Below, piece after piece: positions 27,205-35,874 of a stretch of DNA of 37,778 nucleotides (positions are counted from its first letter, which is position 1; the number at the start of each line of letters is the position of its first letter). Under the pieces are notes generated by a model. The model had not been told where the DNA came from. It searched no databases and saw nothing but the letters and a program-made list of their open reading frames with translations. This stretch comes from Bacteroidales bacterium. Its GTDB lineage: Bacteria > Bacteroidota > Bacteroidia > Bacteroidales > Bacteroidaceae. The position numbers were made by a program, and so were the translations under genes. The stretch is from NCBI GenBank assembly GCA_004552195.1, contig SFPC01000043.1:1-37778 (forward strand), read 5' to 3'.

Positions 27205-27255
27205 AAAAAGGAAGGGGGCTATGGATGTAGCTCTCTTCCTTTTTGCTATAGCAAA
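27205..27255. terminator. Bidirectional intrinsic terminator with overlapping palindrome
   Basis: AAAAAGGAAG (27205-27214) pairs with CTTCCTTTTT (27235-27244), and GCTA (27218-27221) with TAGC (27228-27231). With A-runs on one side and T-runs on the other it can end transcripts from both strands, serving sufB read-through and the minus-strand repeat protein. A perfect 14-bp palindrome, TTTGCTATAGCAAA (27242-27255), overlaps its right arm. The remaining 27256-27385 shows only a small TTGGAG/CTCCAA hairpin. Confidence 0.75.
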
Positions 27256-27385
27256 TTTAAGCATTGGAGCGCGAGACTCCAAATCTGCATTTTCGGAATT
27301 AACAATCTATATTTTTCTTAATAACGACGTGCTGAAACATTTACCGAACAGCAATCATTATTAGAGAAACCATTGAAAGGGCTCA

Positions 27386-29134
27386 TCAGTTCACCGCCAC
27401 TTTTTCGCCATTTACCACGTAGATGCCGCGCGGCAGGTTGCGGAGAGCCTCCCGGCGCGTAGCGGCACTGCGTATGAGGCGACCGTCGAGGGTAAACACG
27501 CTGAACGAACCGGCGGTTACGGTGGGCACTGTCAGCGACGAGATGGTGGCTTGCCCGTAGATGTCCAAGTCGTGGGCAGGCATGGTGGTCGGCAGGTCAA
27601 TCCAGCCGGAGAAATCGACATATTTCGATTCGTCCACCTCGGGTGCCACGATGGTTTCGCCGTAAGCCACGGTCTGCGTGGTGTACAGTTCATCGTTGAG
27701 GTAGTAGCGGATTTGGTAAGTGTTCACCTCATACACCGCCTCGACGGCTGCATCGTGCGAAGGCATGGTTGCAGGCAAATTCTTCCACTCCACAAACGTA
27801 TAGCCCTCCTTCTCCGGTGCAACAGTCGGAACTACTTCGTCGCCGAAATAAAGCTTTTGCGTAGCGTAGACTTCACCATCGACGAGATAAGTCAGTACGT
27901 ACTGATTGACGGTAAACACTGCCGTCACCACGACATCGTGAGCCGGCATCGTTTCGGGCATATCCTGCCACTCCACAAACGTATGACCCTCTAACTCGGG
28001 TGCATCGGGCAGCGTAGGCACCGCACCGAAATCCACCTGTTTCGTTGCGTACACTTCGCCTTCAACGAGGAATGTCAGTGTGTATTGATTGACGGAATAG
28101 ACGGCCTCGACCGTAACATCGTGGGCCGGCATCGTGGCGGGCAGTCCCTGCCACTCCACAAAGGTATATCCCTCCTTCGTTGGGGCATCGGGCAGCGTAG
28201 GCACAGCACCAAAATCCACCTGTTGCGTGGCGAACACTTCGCCTTCAACGAGGAATGTCAGTGTGTATTGATTGACGGAATACAAAGCCTCCACCTTCAC
28301 ATCGGCGGCCGGCATCGTGGCGGGCAGGCCCTGCCACTCCACAAAGGTATATCCCTCCTTCGTTGGGGCATCGGGCGGTACGACGGTAGCACCGAAGTCA
28401 AGCTGTTGCGAAGTGTAGGTTTGTCCGTCAACAAGGTAGGAAATGGTGTATTGGTTGATAGCATACGAGGCTTCTACTGTAACATCGTGCGCCGGCATCA
28501 CGTCGGGCAGTCCTACCCATTCCACGAAGCTGTAACCCTCCTTTGCGGGTGCATCGGGCACCATCGAGCTCTCGATGGAGCTGCCTTCGAGTACAGAGAC
28601 GCGATCCACCTCTGTGCCATCGGCTTGGAAGATAAGTTTGTAAAAGTCGCCTTCGGCCACATTGAACGTGGCGGCCACAGGGTCGAGCTGCTTCGATTCA
28701 CCGTTGCGCAGAGAGAGCTGGGCTTGCGTGAGGCTGACTTCATACTGCCCGGCGGCGAGCGATACATCAGCGTGCAGGCCAAGCGTGAACAAAGGGCCAG
28801 ATGTGCCTTCAATGGCCTTGTTGGCCACGGAAAGGGCGATAACACGGAGTGTGCCGTCGGTCCGTGTGGAAGCATAAATCACGTGATTGGCCAAACGGTC
28901 CGTGGCTGCAATGGTGGCATCGGCATAATGAACGCCGGCCGGCAGGGTAAAATCGAATTGGAAAGCCGTAGCGTTCCAATCGGCAACGTTGTCTACTTCA
29001 ACAGCGAGGGTCCAATCCGAGCCCGGTTGCGTTTCGACCACAGAAAGGGAGAGCTTGGGGGCAGTGTCGGCCGCCAAGGCTACATGGAAGCAAAGGGCCC
29101 AAAAGGAAAGCAGGATATATAAATAAGATTTCAT
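27386..29134 (-). CDS. Secreted cohesin-like / List-Bact repeat protein with T9SS-like tail
   Basis: Exported 582-residue surface protein of unknown role. Order: signal peptide (1-21), cohesin-like beta domain (27-160; LSLSVVETQPGSDWTLAVEVDN, AFQFDFTLPAGV), six Listeria-Bacteroides (InlB B-type) repeats starting near 165, 229, 290, 351, 412 and 473, then a C-terminal motif FSVFTLDGRLIRS...GIYVVNGEKVAVN resembling a T9SS sorting tail. The last five repeats keep an exact 61-residue period, each with EGYTFVEW and TMPAHDV-like signatures. At DNA level neighbouring repeats are nearly identical over 183 bp (28002, 28185 and 28368 mark the same point), so repeat number could vary. It is the last gene of the minus-strand cluster, 127 bp after the CotH-like gene. 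Confidence 0.85.
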   Translation of the reverse strand: MKSYLYILLSFWALCFHVALAADTAPKLSLSVVETQPGSDWTLAVEVDNVADWNATAFQFDFTLPAGVHYADATIAATDRLANHVIYASTRTDGTLRVIALSVANKAIEGTSGPLFTLGLHADVSLAAGQYEVSLTQAQLSLRNGESKQLDPVAATFNVAEGDFYKLIFQADGTEVDRVSVLEGSSIESSMVPDAPAKEGYSFVEWVGLPDVMPAHDVTVEASYAINQYTISYLVDGQTYTSQQLDFGATVVPPDAPTKEGYTFVEWQGLPATMPAADVKVEALYSVNQYTLTFLVEGEVFATQQVDFGAVPTLPDAPTKEGYTFVEWQGLPATMPAHDVTVEAVYSVNQYTLTFLVEGEVYATKQVDFGAVPTLPDAPELEGHTFVEWQDMPETMPAHDVVVTAVFTVNQYVLTYLVDGEVYATQKLYFGDEVVPTVAPEKEGYTFVEWKNLPATMPSHDAAVEAVYEVNTYQIRYYLNDELYTTQTVAYGETIVAPEVDESKYVDFSGWIDLPTTMPAHDLDIYGQATISSLTVPTVTAGSFSVFTLDGRLIRSAATRREALRNLPRGIYVVNGEKVAVN

Positions 29135-29172
29135 GGGTCAGTCTTTTTCGTGTGTCGTTGCGAAAAGGGAGA

Positions 29173-29254
29173 TGTCGCAGGCAGGAAAGCGGCAGGCGGC
29201 TGTTTGGCATCGGACTGCCGGTCCGACTACCGACAGAAGCAGTTGCCTGCGACA
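29173..29254 (-). promoter_or_regulatory. Nested inverted repeats between the CotH-like gene and the repeat protein
   Basis: TGTCGCAGGCA (29173-29183) pairs perfectly with TGCCTGCGACA (29244-29254), enclosing a second hairpin CGGAC-TGCCG-GTCCG (29211-29225). The arrangement (outer stem around inner hairpins in an intercistronic gap) resembles the susB-susC element, although the sequences differ. No U-run follows on the minus strand. Confidence 0.5.
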
Positions 29255-29261
29255 AGTCGAC

Positions 29262-32200
29262 TTAACGTATCAGTACTTTTTGATGATTGACAATGTAAAG
29301 GCCGGCTGGCAGGGAGATGCGGGTACGTCCGGCAGAAAGATGGAGGGTTCGGAACAGACGGCCATCGAGCGTGTAAACGGGAACGTCGACCGGAGTGGCA
29401 GAGTCGAGCAACAGGGCTTCGCCTCCTTCGACACTGACAGCCTCAACGGGCGACAGGCCGGTGGTTTCCATCTGGAACTTCGCGGAACGCGGCGACAGGC
29501 GGAGGTCTTCACCCTGCACATTGGTCAACGTGGCGGCCTCGATGCTCACCACGCGCTCCCGGCTCGGAATGAGGCGGGACGCTGTGAGCGTCAGTTCCAT
29601 GGCTGCTTCGCCCACAGGCAACGGATTAGCCGAAACGCCCCATACGGCCACGCGCCAGCGGCCATCGTCCAAGGACTGGAAGCTGACAGTGTGTCCCTCC
29701 CACTCTTCAGGCAGGCGAACGGTTTCGAGCGTCATGCCCTCGGGCAACAGCACGTCGAACTGGGCGGCTGCATACTGACCGGCCTCCACCTTGAAGCTGA
29801 CAGGCAGCGTGGTTTCCTCGCCGGGGCGGAGTGCGAAGGCTGACATGGAGAGGGCTGCTTCGGCTGCCGGGAGTTGCAGGTGGCGAGTGGTGAGGGTGGG
29901 CTGCCGAAGGGCAAGGGCCACAATGTGAACGGCATCATTCACCGTAATACTACCCGACTTGTCGGCATCAGCCTGTTCTTCCTCAAACGTTTCGTTCTCC
30001 AGGTCCAACAGGTGGTTGACCACACAGACGGCATCAGCCACGGTAATGGCACCATCGAGGTTGACATCGCCCAAAGCGATGGCCATGGGTTGGGTGAGGT
30101 CGTAGGCGGTGAGGTTGCGGTAGATATAGTTTGAACGCTGCTGCAACCAGTTTTTCATGTTCGTGGCATAAGTATCATAACCCGTGCCGTCGCTCCACCG
30201 TTCGGCGTTGTGGAGGAAAGAAGGTTTGGCGTAGGCCAGGTAATCGTCGATGTATTCAATGAGTTCCTGCTCATGTTCTGCGCGGAAGGTGGTCCAGAGG
30301 TTGTAGGTGGCACGCTTAACGGCCTCGCTGTTGTTGTAGGCCGCATTGAAGAAGCGTGCTCCGGACCTGGAACTGCCCAGTTCGATAAAGTTCTTGCTGT
30401 ACCCCGAAGTGCAGTAGCTACCCGTGCCGTCGTAGCCGTAAGCCCAGTCGAAGTCCCAGACCGGCCCGAAAACATAGGGGCAGTGTAAAGCCAAAATATC
30501 CTCACGGTAAACAAAAGTGCTCTTGGGATGATTCAGCTCCATATTGAGGACGTAGTTGTTCACGAACATGTAGCGCACGAACTGGTCAATGTCGAGCTTA
30601 TCGGTGTAGGCATCAGTACCGGTCAGGGCCAAACTTGTCAATTCGTTGAAGTCGTCCTGGATAAGGTTGAAGCGGTCTTCGTTGTAGTTCTCGGTGAAAT
30701 CGGGCTCCTTGATGTTGACGGGCAGGGCGTAGGATGTGTCGCGGAACTTGTAAACCTCGTCGTAGTAGCTGTCCAACTCCAGCAGCACGGCGTTGGTGTC
30801 GTCGTCAAGGTCAACGCTGTTGTTCGACAGACCCACGTGCTGGGTGAAATTATAGCTGCCCCTGTATTCGCCGTTGAGGTAAAGTTCCACAGGAATGATG
30901 TCGTTGGCAGCCACGGTGCCTGCCATCTGCGCCACCTTCATGGCCACGGCGTTCGTCATCATGGAACCGCTCTGATTGTTGGCCAAGAGCACCCAGCTCT
31001 TGCCGGCGGTAAGTCCGAAAGGCTTCTTCTTGGCATCAAACTTCAGGCGGTAGGGACTTTTACCCCCAGTGCCCTGCCAGCTGCTGTTGCCACGGCCTTT
31101 GATATTGACCGAGTCGGCGAAATCGGGGAAGACTCCCGCGCCGTCAATCAGGATTTCGGCGCGCAGGTATACCTCTTTGCTGGAAATCATCTGCCCTCCT
31201 TCCACATTGATGTCAATGCGCGGCACCTGCGTGGCATGGTCGGTGAGCCAATCTACATGAGCCCGCACGGTACGTCCGTAAGGATGCCAATCGAAAGCGT
31301 AAACCGCAGGATGTACCAGCACACTGTCGGCCCCCTCAGCCGGGGTTACACTGTAGAGTTCCAACTCGGCTAAACAGAGATAGTTCTTGTAACTCGCCCC
31401 CGTCTGAACCAGTCGCAAATGGGAGTAGGCTCCACCCAATGCTATGTCGGGCGAGGTATAGGGCGCGCTCATGGCTGTGGGCAAGCCCTCGGTGAATGAA
31501 GCGACCTCGCTCCACGTGTTGCCGTCGGCACTGACTTGGATGCTCCAGGCCGTGGGTACGCGGTTGGCATCGGGACGGGTAACGTAATAAAAGCTGATGT
31601 TTTCCAAGGCTTCGGGGAGGTTGATCTCTACATAGGGATATTCGTCCAAGGGAAGCTTTTCGTAACTGCCCGAGCCCCACGTGGAATGGAAGAAGGTATT
31701 GAGGTTGCCATCCAGCACCTTGTCCAGTCCCTCCGTTTCCTCATAGTTTGACGGCGCATTGGTGGAGAGCATATCGGCCGTAAGCGTTACACGAGTGCGC
31801 TCGCCACCCGGAATTTGCCACTCCTCATCCTGCAATTTGCGATAGCTGCATTCGCGCCAGCCGTCGTAGGCCAGGGTGTAGACCACCTCGGGGTCGAAGC
31901 GCAGGCGCGACACCTTGCTTTCCTGAAGCCGGCCGTCAACGTAAGCCTTGGCATCGGGATGGCTCAGCTGGAAGGAGGGGGTGAGCCGTTTGCCGATGGC
32001 ACCGACCGTGGCCTGCACCAGGGTGTCGCTGACCAGCTCTGCCTGCACGTCGGTATAGACCTGGTCATTGTACTTGTTGTTAAATTTGAACGAGGTGAAG
32101 ACCGGGAGGTCTTGGGGGCGGGAGGTTTCACACCGCTCCACCTCGCTCAACGGGTAAGCCACGACAGAATCGTTGAGCAGGGTGAGCCGGATGGAGTCAT

Positions 32201-32363
32201 TGCTTTCCACGGCCTGCCGCAGGATATTTCCCGGGAAAACATCGAGCCGGCCTCCCTGAAGATACAGGAAGAGGCTGTCGCCCTCAGCATAGGTGAGGGT
32301 CTGCGCCGCAAGGGGAAATGCGGAACAGAAAAGAAAGAGAAAAAGAGATAGAAGTTTCTTCAT
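29262..32363 (-). CDS. CotH kinase-like surface protein with F5/8C, dockerin and cohesin-like domains
   Basis: Exported 1033-residue multidomain protein. Signal peptide 1-21 (PLAAQ); N-terminal region of unknown fold (22-195); discoidin/F5-8 type C domain (about 200-340, with NTFFHSTW and YPYVEINL); CotH domain (about 380-745), including IKGRGNSSWQ, KSPYRLKFDAKKKP, ELYLNGEYRGSYNFTQHV and the acidic GPVWDFDWAYGY with D637 and D639; dockerin-like pair of calcium loops (764-817: GDVNLDGAITVADAV, DADKSGSITVNDAV); cohesin-like domain (about 835-966); and a T9SS-like tail (YTLDGRLFRT...GLYIVNHQKVLIR). Bacillus CotH is a protein kinase; activity here is inferred. A terminator separates it from the upstream gene. 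Confidence 0.9.
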   Translation of the reverse strand: MKKLLSLFLFLFCSAFPLAAQTLTYAEGDSLFLYLQGGRLDVFPGNILRQAVESNDSIRLTLLNDSVVAYPLSEVERCETSRPQDLPVFTSFKFNNKYNDQVYTDVQAELVSDTLVQATVGAIGKRLTPSFQLSHPDAKAYVDGRLQESKVSRLRFDPEVVYTLAYDGWRECSYRKLQDEEWQIPGGERTRVTLTADMLSTNAPSNYEETEGLDKVLDGNLNTFFHSTWGSGSYEKLPLDEYPYVEINLPEALENISFYYVTRPDANRVPTAWSIQVSADGNTWSEVASFTEGLPTAMSAPYTSPDIALGGAYSHLRLVQTGASYKNYLCLAELELYSVTPAEGADSVLVHPAVYAFDWHPYGRTVRAHVDWLTDHATQVPRIDINVEGGQMISSKEVYLRAEILIDGAGVFPDFADSVNIKGRGNSSWQGTGGKSPYRLKFDAKKKPFGLTAGKSWVLLANNQSGSMMTNAVAMKVAQMAGTVAANDIIPVELYLNGEYRGSYNFTQHVGLSNNSVDLDDDTNAVLLELDSYYDEVYKFRDTSYALPVNIKEPDFTENYNEDRFNLIQDDFNELTSLALTGTDAYTDKLDIDQFVRYMFVNNYVLNMELNHPKSTFVYREDILALHCPYVFGPVWDFDWAYGYDGTGSYCTSGYSKNFIELGSSRSGARFFNAAYNNSEAVKRATYNLWTTFRAEHEQELIEYIDDYLAYAKPSFLHNAERWSDGTGYDTYATNMKNWLQQRSNYIYRNLTAYDLTQPMAIALGDVNLDGAITVADAVCVVNHLLDLENETFEEEQADADKSGSITVNDAVHIVALALRQPTLTTRHLQLPAAEAALSMSAFALRPGEETTLPVSFKVEAGQYAAAQFDVLLPEGMTLETVRLPEEWEGHTVSFQSLDDGRWRVAVWGVSANPLPVGEAAMELTLTASRLIPSRERVVSIEAATLTNVQGEDLRLSPRSAKFQMETTGLSPVEAVSVEGGEALLLDSATPVDVPVYTLDGRLFRTLHLSAGRTRISLPAGLYIVNHQKVLIR

Positions 32364-32433
32364 GGATTACTTAAAAGGAAGAAGGAAGGTTTGCAAGGGA
32401 GAAAAACAAGTCGGTATGGGAATACACGACTTC

Positions 32434-32491
32434 AGCACAAAAACAAAGGACTACACCGGGCCTCACAAGCCAACGACAATGTAGTCCTTTG
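32434..32491 (-). terminator. Intrinsic terminator upstream of the CotH-like gene
   Basis: CAAAGGACTACA (32444-32455) pairs perfectly with TGTAGTCCTTTG (32480-32491). On the minus strand the stem is followed directly by TTTTTGTG. It lies after the beta-helix gene stop and about 70 bp before the CotH-like ATG, so it would end or attenuate read-through. Confidence 0.82.
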
Positions 32492-32505
32492 CTAAAGAAA
32501 GCTGC

Positions 32506-33723
32506 CTATTCGGGCATCACGTTTGTTGTACCGCTGATATAAGTATAAGTTCCGTCGCAAGAGATTCCTTTGGCTTTCTTGCCGGTAACGTTCATGGAGA
32601 TATTTCCTCCGTCGAAGGTATAGTTACCTTTTATCTTCATGCCGCGACACTTGGATTCCAAGTCGGGATCATCGGGCATATAGGTGGTGCCCGTAACGTC
32701 CATTCGGATGGAAGTGGCGTTGCCGGAAGCTTGGTTGATGAGCAGGTCGGTACCGACACTGAAACCTTTGGTGCCCAGACCTGCCACTTCGGCATAGATG
32801 TCGCCGCCACTGACGGTGAGGGTGTTCTCCGTCTTGAGTCCTTTCACATCGTCGGCCGTTACGCGGAGCGAAAGCGTACCGCCGTTGATAAAGGCCTGGC
32901 CGTTGAACTCGTCTGTGGGGTCTTTGGTTACGGAAACGTCAATGCCGTCGCCGCCCGTACCGCTGATGCTGACTGTGCCACCGTCCATTTGGAAATACTG
33001 CTCGATGTGCATGCCGTCGCTCACCGCCGCAGTGATGTTGAGCTGGCCAAAGTCGGACTTGAGGAGGGTATATTCGTCGGAAGCATAGGCGTGCTTGGTC
33101 TGTCCGGTGAGGTTGAGCGTGCCATTGCCTTTAAATTCAGCATGACCGTTGATGAAGAAACAAGCCTTCTGCTGTCCGCCGACACCGTCAGCAAGGGTGG
33201 TCACACTCCCTTCGGGCAGCACCACGGCGATGCGCTTGCCGTTTTCAATGCAGACGGCTGCGCTGTCAGGATTGGTCAACGAGAGGTTGTCCAAGCAGAG
33301 GGTGGACTTGAACTCCCCGTCCATCCAGAAAGAACCGTTCGACGAGGAGCCCGAAAGGGTGTAGGTTACTTCGCTGTCGAGGGCGGCATCGGCCAGAACG
33401 GCCACATGGCCACCGTTGACGGTGATGTGGAGCAAGGGGGCAACGTCAGCTGAAACGGTTACCTGCGCCCCGCTCTCAGAATAGCGCACACCGAGGGTGG
33501 CGGGCTGTACTTCGGAACGGTCGAAGAGGATTTCGCTGACCGAAGCGGTGGAGAAGGTGTTACCCATCACGGTGAAGTTGGCTCCACCGGAAGCAAAGAC
33601 AATGTCGTCAGCCGTAGCGGAAGGAATAAGGGTGGTTACAGGACCTTGTACCACCTTCATGGTTTGCGCCATGCCGCCCAGGCAGCACAGCGCGGCCAAT
33701 GTGAAGGAAAAAAGGCGTTTCAT
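32506..33723 (-). CDS. Cthe_2159-like carbohydrate-binding beta-helix protein
   Basis: Exported 405-residue protein. Signal peptide 1-19 (GGMAQ). The body shows repeated short beta-strand motifs typical of a right-handed beta-helix of the Cthe_2159 / carbohydrate-binding DUF4353 type: VTYTLSGSSSNGSFWMDGEFKSTLCLDNLSL (about 110-140; split by loops), GQQKACFFINGHAEFKGNGTLNLTG, KSDFGQLNITAAVSDGMHIEQYFQMDGGTVSISGTGGDGIDV, and DDVKGLKTENTLTVSGGDI. The Clostridium homologue binds polygalacturonic acid and calcium. It ends in VMPE with no sorting tail. Its ATG overlaps the stop of the preceding small gene as ATGA, so the two are translationally coupled. CotH, VTC and DUF4956 neighbours are a recurring context for this family. 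Confidence 0.82.
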   Translation of the reverse strand: MKRLFSFTLAALCCLGGMAQTMKVVQGPVTTLIPSATADDIVFASGGANFTVMGNTFSTASVSEILFDRSEVQPATLGVRYSESGAQVTVSADVAPLLHITVNGGHVAVLADAALDSEVTYTLSGSSSNGSFWMDGEFKSTLCLDNLSLTNPDSAAVCIENGKRIAVVLPEGSVTTLADGVGGQQKACFFINGHAEFKGNGTLNLTGQTKHAYASDEYTLLKSDFGQLNITAAVSDGMHIEQYFQMDGGTVSISGTGGDGIDVSVTKDPTDEFNGQAFINGGTLSLRVTADDVKGLKTENTLTVSGGDIYAEVAGLGTKGFSVGTDLLINQASGNATSIRMDVTGTTYMPDDPDLESKCRGMKIKGNYTFDGGNISMNVTGKKAKGISCDGTYTYISGTTNVMPE

Positions 33724-34148
33724 CGTGCCAGGACTTTAAAGGATTGACCTTTGATTTTCACTACATAAACGCCGGGAGCCAGACCCGAAGCGGGAACTTG
33801 GCGGCCATCGGTTCCATAGATGCTGACACTGCCGGCAGGAGCATCGGTAATGAGACGGCCGTTTTCGATGCGGAATGCGGGAGCCGCGTCGGCTGCGGAC
33901 GAAACGGTGTTCAGCCCGGTGGACTCCAGGGCAAAGAACATTTTGTCCATGTCGGCCAGGGCGATGCTGACGCTTTGGGTGCCATTGTCGGCCACCAGCA
34001 GGCCATCGGCGAAGGTGATGCGCAAATTGTCGAGGTTCAGGCTGGTTTCCGTGCCGTTGGCCTGCTTAAGGGTGAGGTAGTCGTAGCTTTGGGCGTGGGC
34101 AGTGCCTGCACCCAGCACGAGGGTAAGAAGGAGTAAAAGGATTTTCAT
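33720..34148 (-). CDS. Small secreted protein with T9SS-like C-terminal motif
   Basis: Family not recognised. The 142-residue product has a signal peptide (1-19, TAHAQ), a short body with a LTLKQANGTETSLNLDNLRITFADGLL stretch similar in style to the N-termini of the neighbouring beta-helix and CotH-like proteins, and a C-terminal motif VSIYGTDGRQVPASGLAPGVYVVKIKGQSFKVLAR-type (about 108-142) matching the T9SS sorting-tail pattern. It is probably a surface or secreted accessory of the cluster. Stop and next start overlap by four bases. Confidence 0.75.
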   Translation of the reverse strand: MKILLLLLTLVLGAGTAHAQSYDYLTLKQANGTETSLNLDNLRITFADGLLVADNGTQSVSIALADMDKMFFALESTGLNTVSSAADAAPAFRIENGRLITDAPAGSVSIYGTDGRQVPASGLAPGVYVVKIKGQSFKVLAR

Positions 34149-34235
34149 AAGCGAAAACGTATTTTTTAATCGTCAAATCGGATGTAAGAAATGGCCATTG
34201 GGGAAGGGGGCCGCCGGAACGATACTCCTGCGCGT

Positions 34236-35078
34236 TCAGAACTTGAATTTGTAACTGAGCGAGATGGCGTGGTCGCTGGAACGGGCGTCATCGTCGGCTC
34301 CGTTGTCATAAACGTAGGCGAAGTCCAGACGGTGCTGCTTGGTGATCTTCCACTCCGCGCCCAGGGTGAGGCGTTTTTTGTCTAAATGGAAGTCCTCGCT
34401 CAGGTTGTTGCTCAGCTCATACGACGCATAGGGGGTCCAGGCGCAATGCTTGATGTTGTACTCCACGCCCAGGCGGGAACGGAGATAGTGGCGGTTCTTG
34501 GCGCGTTTCAGTTTCTCCTCCTGTTCCCATTTGGAGAATACCTGGCCGGCATAATCGTAACGGTCGCCGGTCCAGCCGCCGAGCTGTTCCTCGGGAATGA
34601 GCTTGCGATATTTGTCACGCAGGGTGGAAGTTTCCACATAGTGGGTGTACTGGTAGCGTTCGCGCAGGCTGATGGTGAAGCGGCCCAAAGGCAGTTTGCC
34701 GGTGAGGTCGAGCGTGGCACGGTGCTTGTTGCGCCAATAGGCGTGGTCAACATTGTAGCCGTTGAACTTATCCGTCTCTACGCCGTCGTCGTCCTTCTTA
34801 TAGTCGATTTCGGATTCCTGGAAATTGTAGTCATGAAGGAACACGTAGCCCACCCCGATGGAGAAATACTTGAGGGGCTTGTAGGAGGCTCCGGTGGAGA
34901 AGGCCCAACGGGCGGGCTGACTGACGTTGTCCTCCATGCGGTATTCCACTCCGGCGTCAACAGAGAAATTCTTGCCAAGGTCTTTTTGCACGGCCACTTC
35001 AGTCCAGAGGCTGAAGTCGTCTTGGGCGAAAACGGGCACGGCCAACAGGGCGGCGGCCAACAGGGAAAGGCGTTTCAT
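34236..35078 (-). CDS. DUF2490-like outer-membrane beta-barrel protein
   Basis: Exported 280-residue protein: signal peptide 1-18 (AVPVFAQ), then alternating amphipathic strands rich in Tyr, Trp and Arg (DFSLWTEVAVQKDLGKNFSVDAGVEYR, FSIGVGYVFLHDY, RATLDLTGKLPLGRFTISLRERYQYT, HAISLSYKFKF) ending in Phe, as expected for an outer-membrane barrel. Function unknown. It starts 19 bp after the DUF4956 gene, so the two share a transcript. A frame extension to 35129 adds 17 residues ahead of the signal peptide and is rejected. Confidence 0.82.
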   Translation of the reverse strand: MKRLSLLAAALLAVPVFAQDDFSLWTEVAVQKDLGKNFSVDAGVEYRMEDNVSQPARWAFSTGASYKPLKYFSIGVGYVFLHDYNFQESEIDYKKDDDGVETDKFNGYNVDHAYWRNKHRATLDLTGKLPLGRFTISLRERYQYTHYVETSTLRDKYRKLIPEEQLGGWTGDRYDYAGQVFSKWEQEEKLKRAKNRHYLRSRLGVEYNIKHCAWTPYASYELSNNLSEDFHLDKKRLTLGAEWKITKQHRLDFAYVYDNGADDDARSSDHAISLSYKFKF

Positions 35079-35097
35079 GCGGCGAATGTGTAAAGGG

Positions 35098-35769
35098 TTA
35101 TCCCATGGGTATTTTGAACAGACGGTCAACCGACTTGATGCGCTTGTCGGGGTCCTGATAGAAGACGCGGAGCATGGTCATGTCGGTGAGGAAGTCGACA
35201 GCACCCACCTCGACGCGGTTGATTTTGAGCCCCAGCCGCTCTTCCAGGTCGGCCTTCAGCTCGTCGTAACGCTCGGGTTTGATTAAATCGATATTGTCGT
35301 ATTTCACATACTTGCACCCTTCGTTGCTCTTGGTGAGGAAGTTCTCGCACAACCACACGCAGAGGATGAAGATGCCGTTGATTATCAGCTGTTCCAGGAA
35401 GCTCAGGCTGTCGCACTTGCCGTTGAGCACGCTCAGGGCCACGAGGAAGAAGAGATAGGTCATCTCGCGGATGGGCACACTCTCCGTGCGGTAACGGATG
35501 ATGCCGAAGATGGCGAAAAGCCCCAAAGCGGCACCGATGCCCATGTCGTTGGCATCGCGCAGGAGCAGGGCAATGAGCATGAATATGCTGACACTCAGAA
35601 GGATAAAGGTGAAGTAATAATCGCGGCGATGGCCTTTGGGATAATAGAAGAAATGGACTACACACCACGTGACGATGGTGTTGATCAAAAGGCTTACGAT
35701 AAGACTGCCCAGCAGCCCCGTGATTCGGAAATTCTCAGGTTCGAAGAACTGATTGATAAAATTTTCCAT
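35098..35769 (-). CDS. DUF4956 inner-membrane protein
   Basis: 223-residue membrane protein with about five hydrophobic segments (near 17-40, 51-71, 77-91, 102-116, 124-141) and a soluble C-terminal domain of about 80 residues. The DAND(M)GIGAALGLFAIFGIIRYRTESVPIREMTYLF region is characteristic of DUF4956. This family is found beside VTC-type polyphosphate polymerases and CotH proteins, suggesting that it is their membrane partner, possibly a channel or anchor, but no activity has been shown to my knowledge. Confidence 0.87.
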   Translation of the reverse strand: MENFINQFFEPENFRITGLLGSLIVSLLINTIVTWCVVHFFYYPKGHRRDYYFTFILLSVSIFMLIALLLRDANDMGIGAALGLFAIFGIIRYRTESVPIREMTYLFFLVALSVLNGKCDSLSFLEQLIINGIFILCVWLCENFLTKSNEGCKYVKYDNIDLIKPERYDELKADLEERLGLKINRVEVGAVDFLTDMTMLRVFYQDPDKRIKSVDRLFKIPMG

Positions 35770-35874
35770 GTCTTAGATTGATAATGTTGGACGTAGCCGT
35801 TTGCCCGTTTCTGCCGGCAAGGCTGCCCATAATTAGTTAAGGTTTTATTGGATAGAAAAAGTAACAAGGTTAGT

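Noticed and set aside
27059..27364. Frame encoding repeated TRRVEIT units
   Set aside because: The repetition is just the 21-bp DNA array (seven codons per unit); the opposite-strand frame and the 18097-18291 frame behave the same way.
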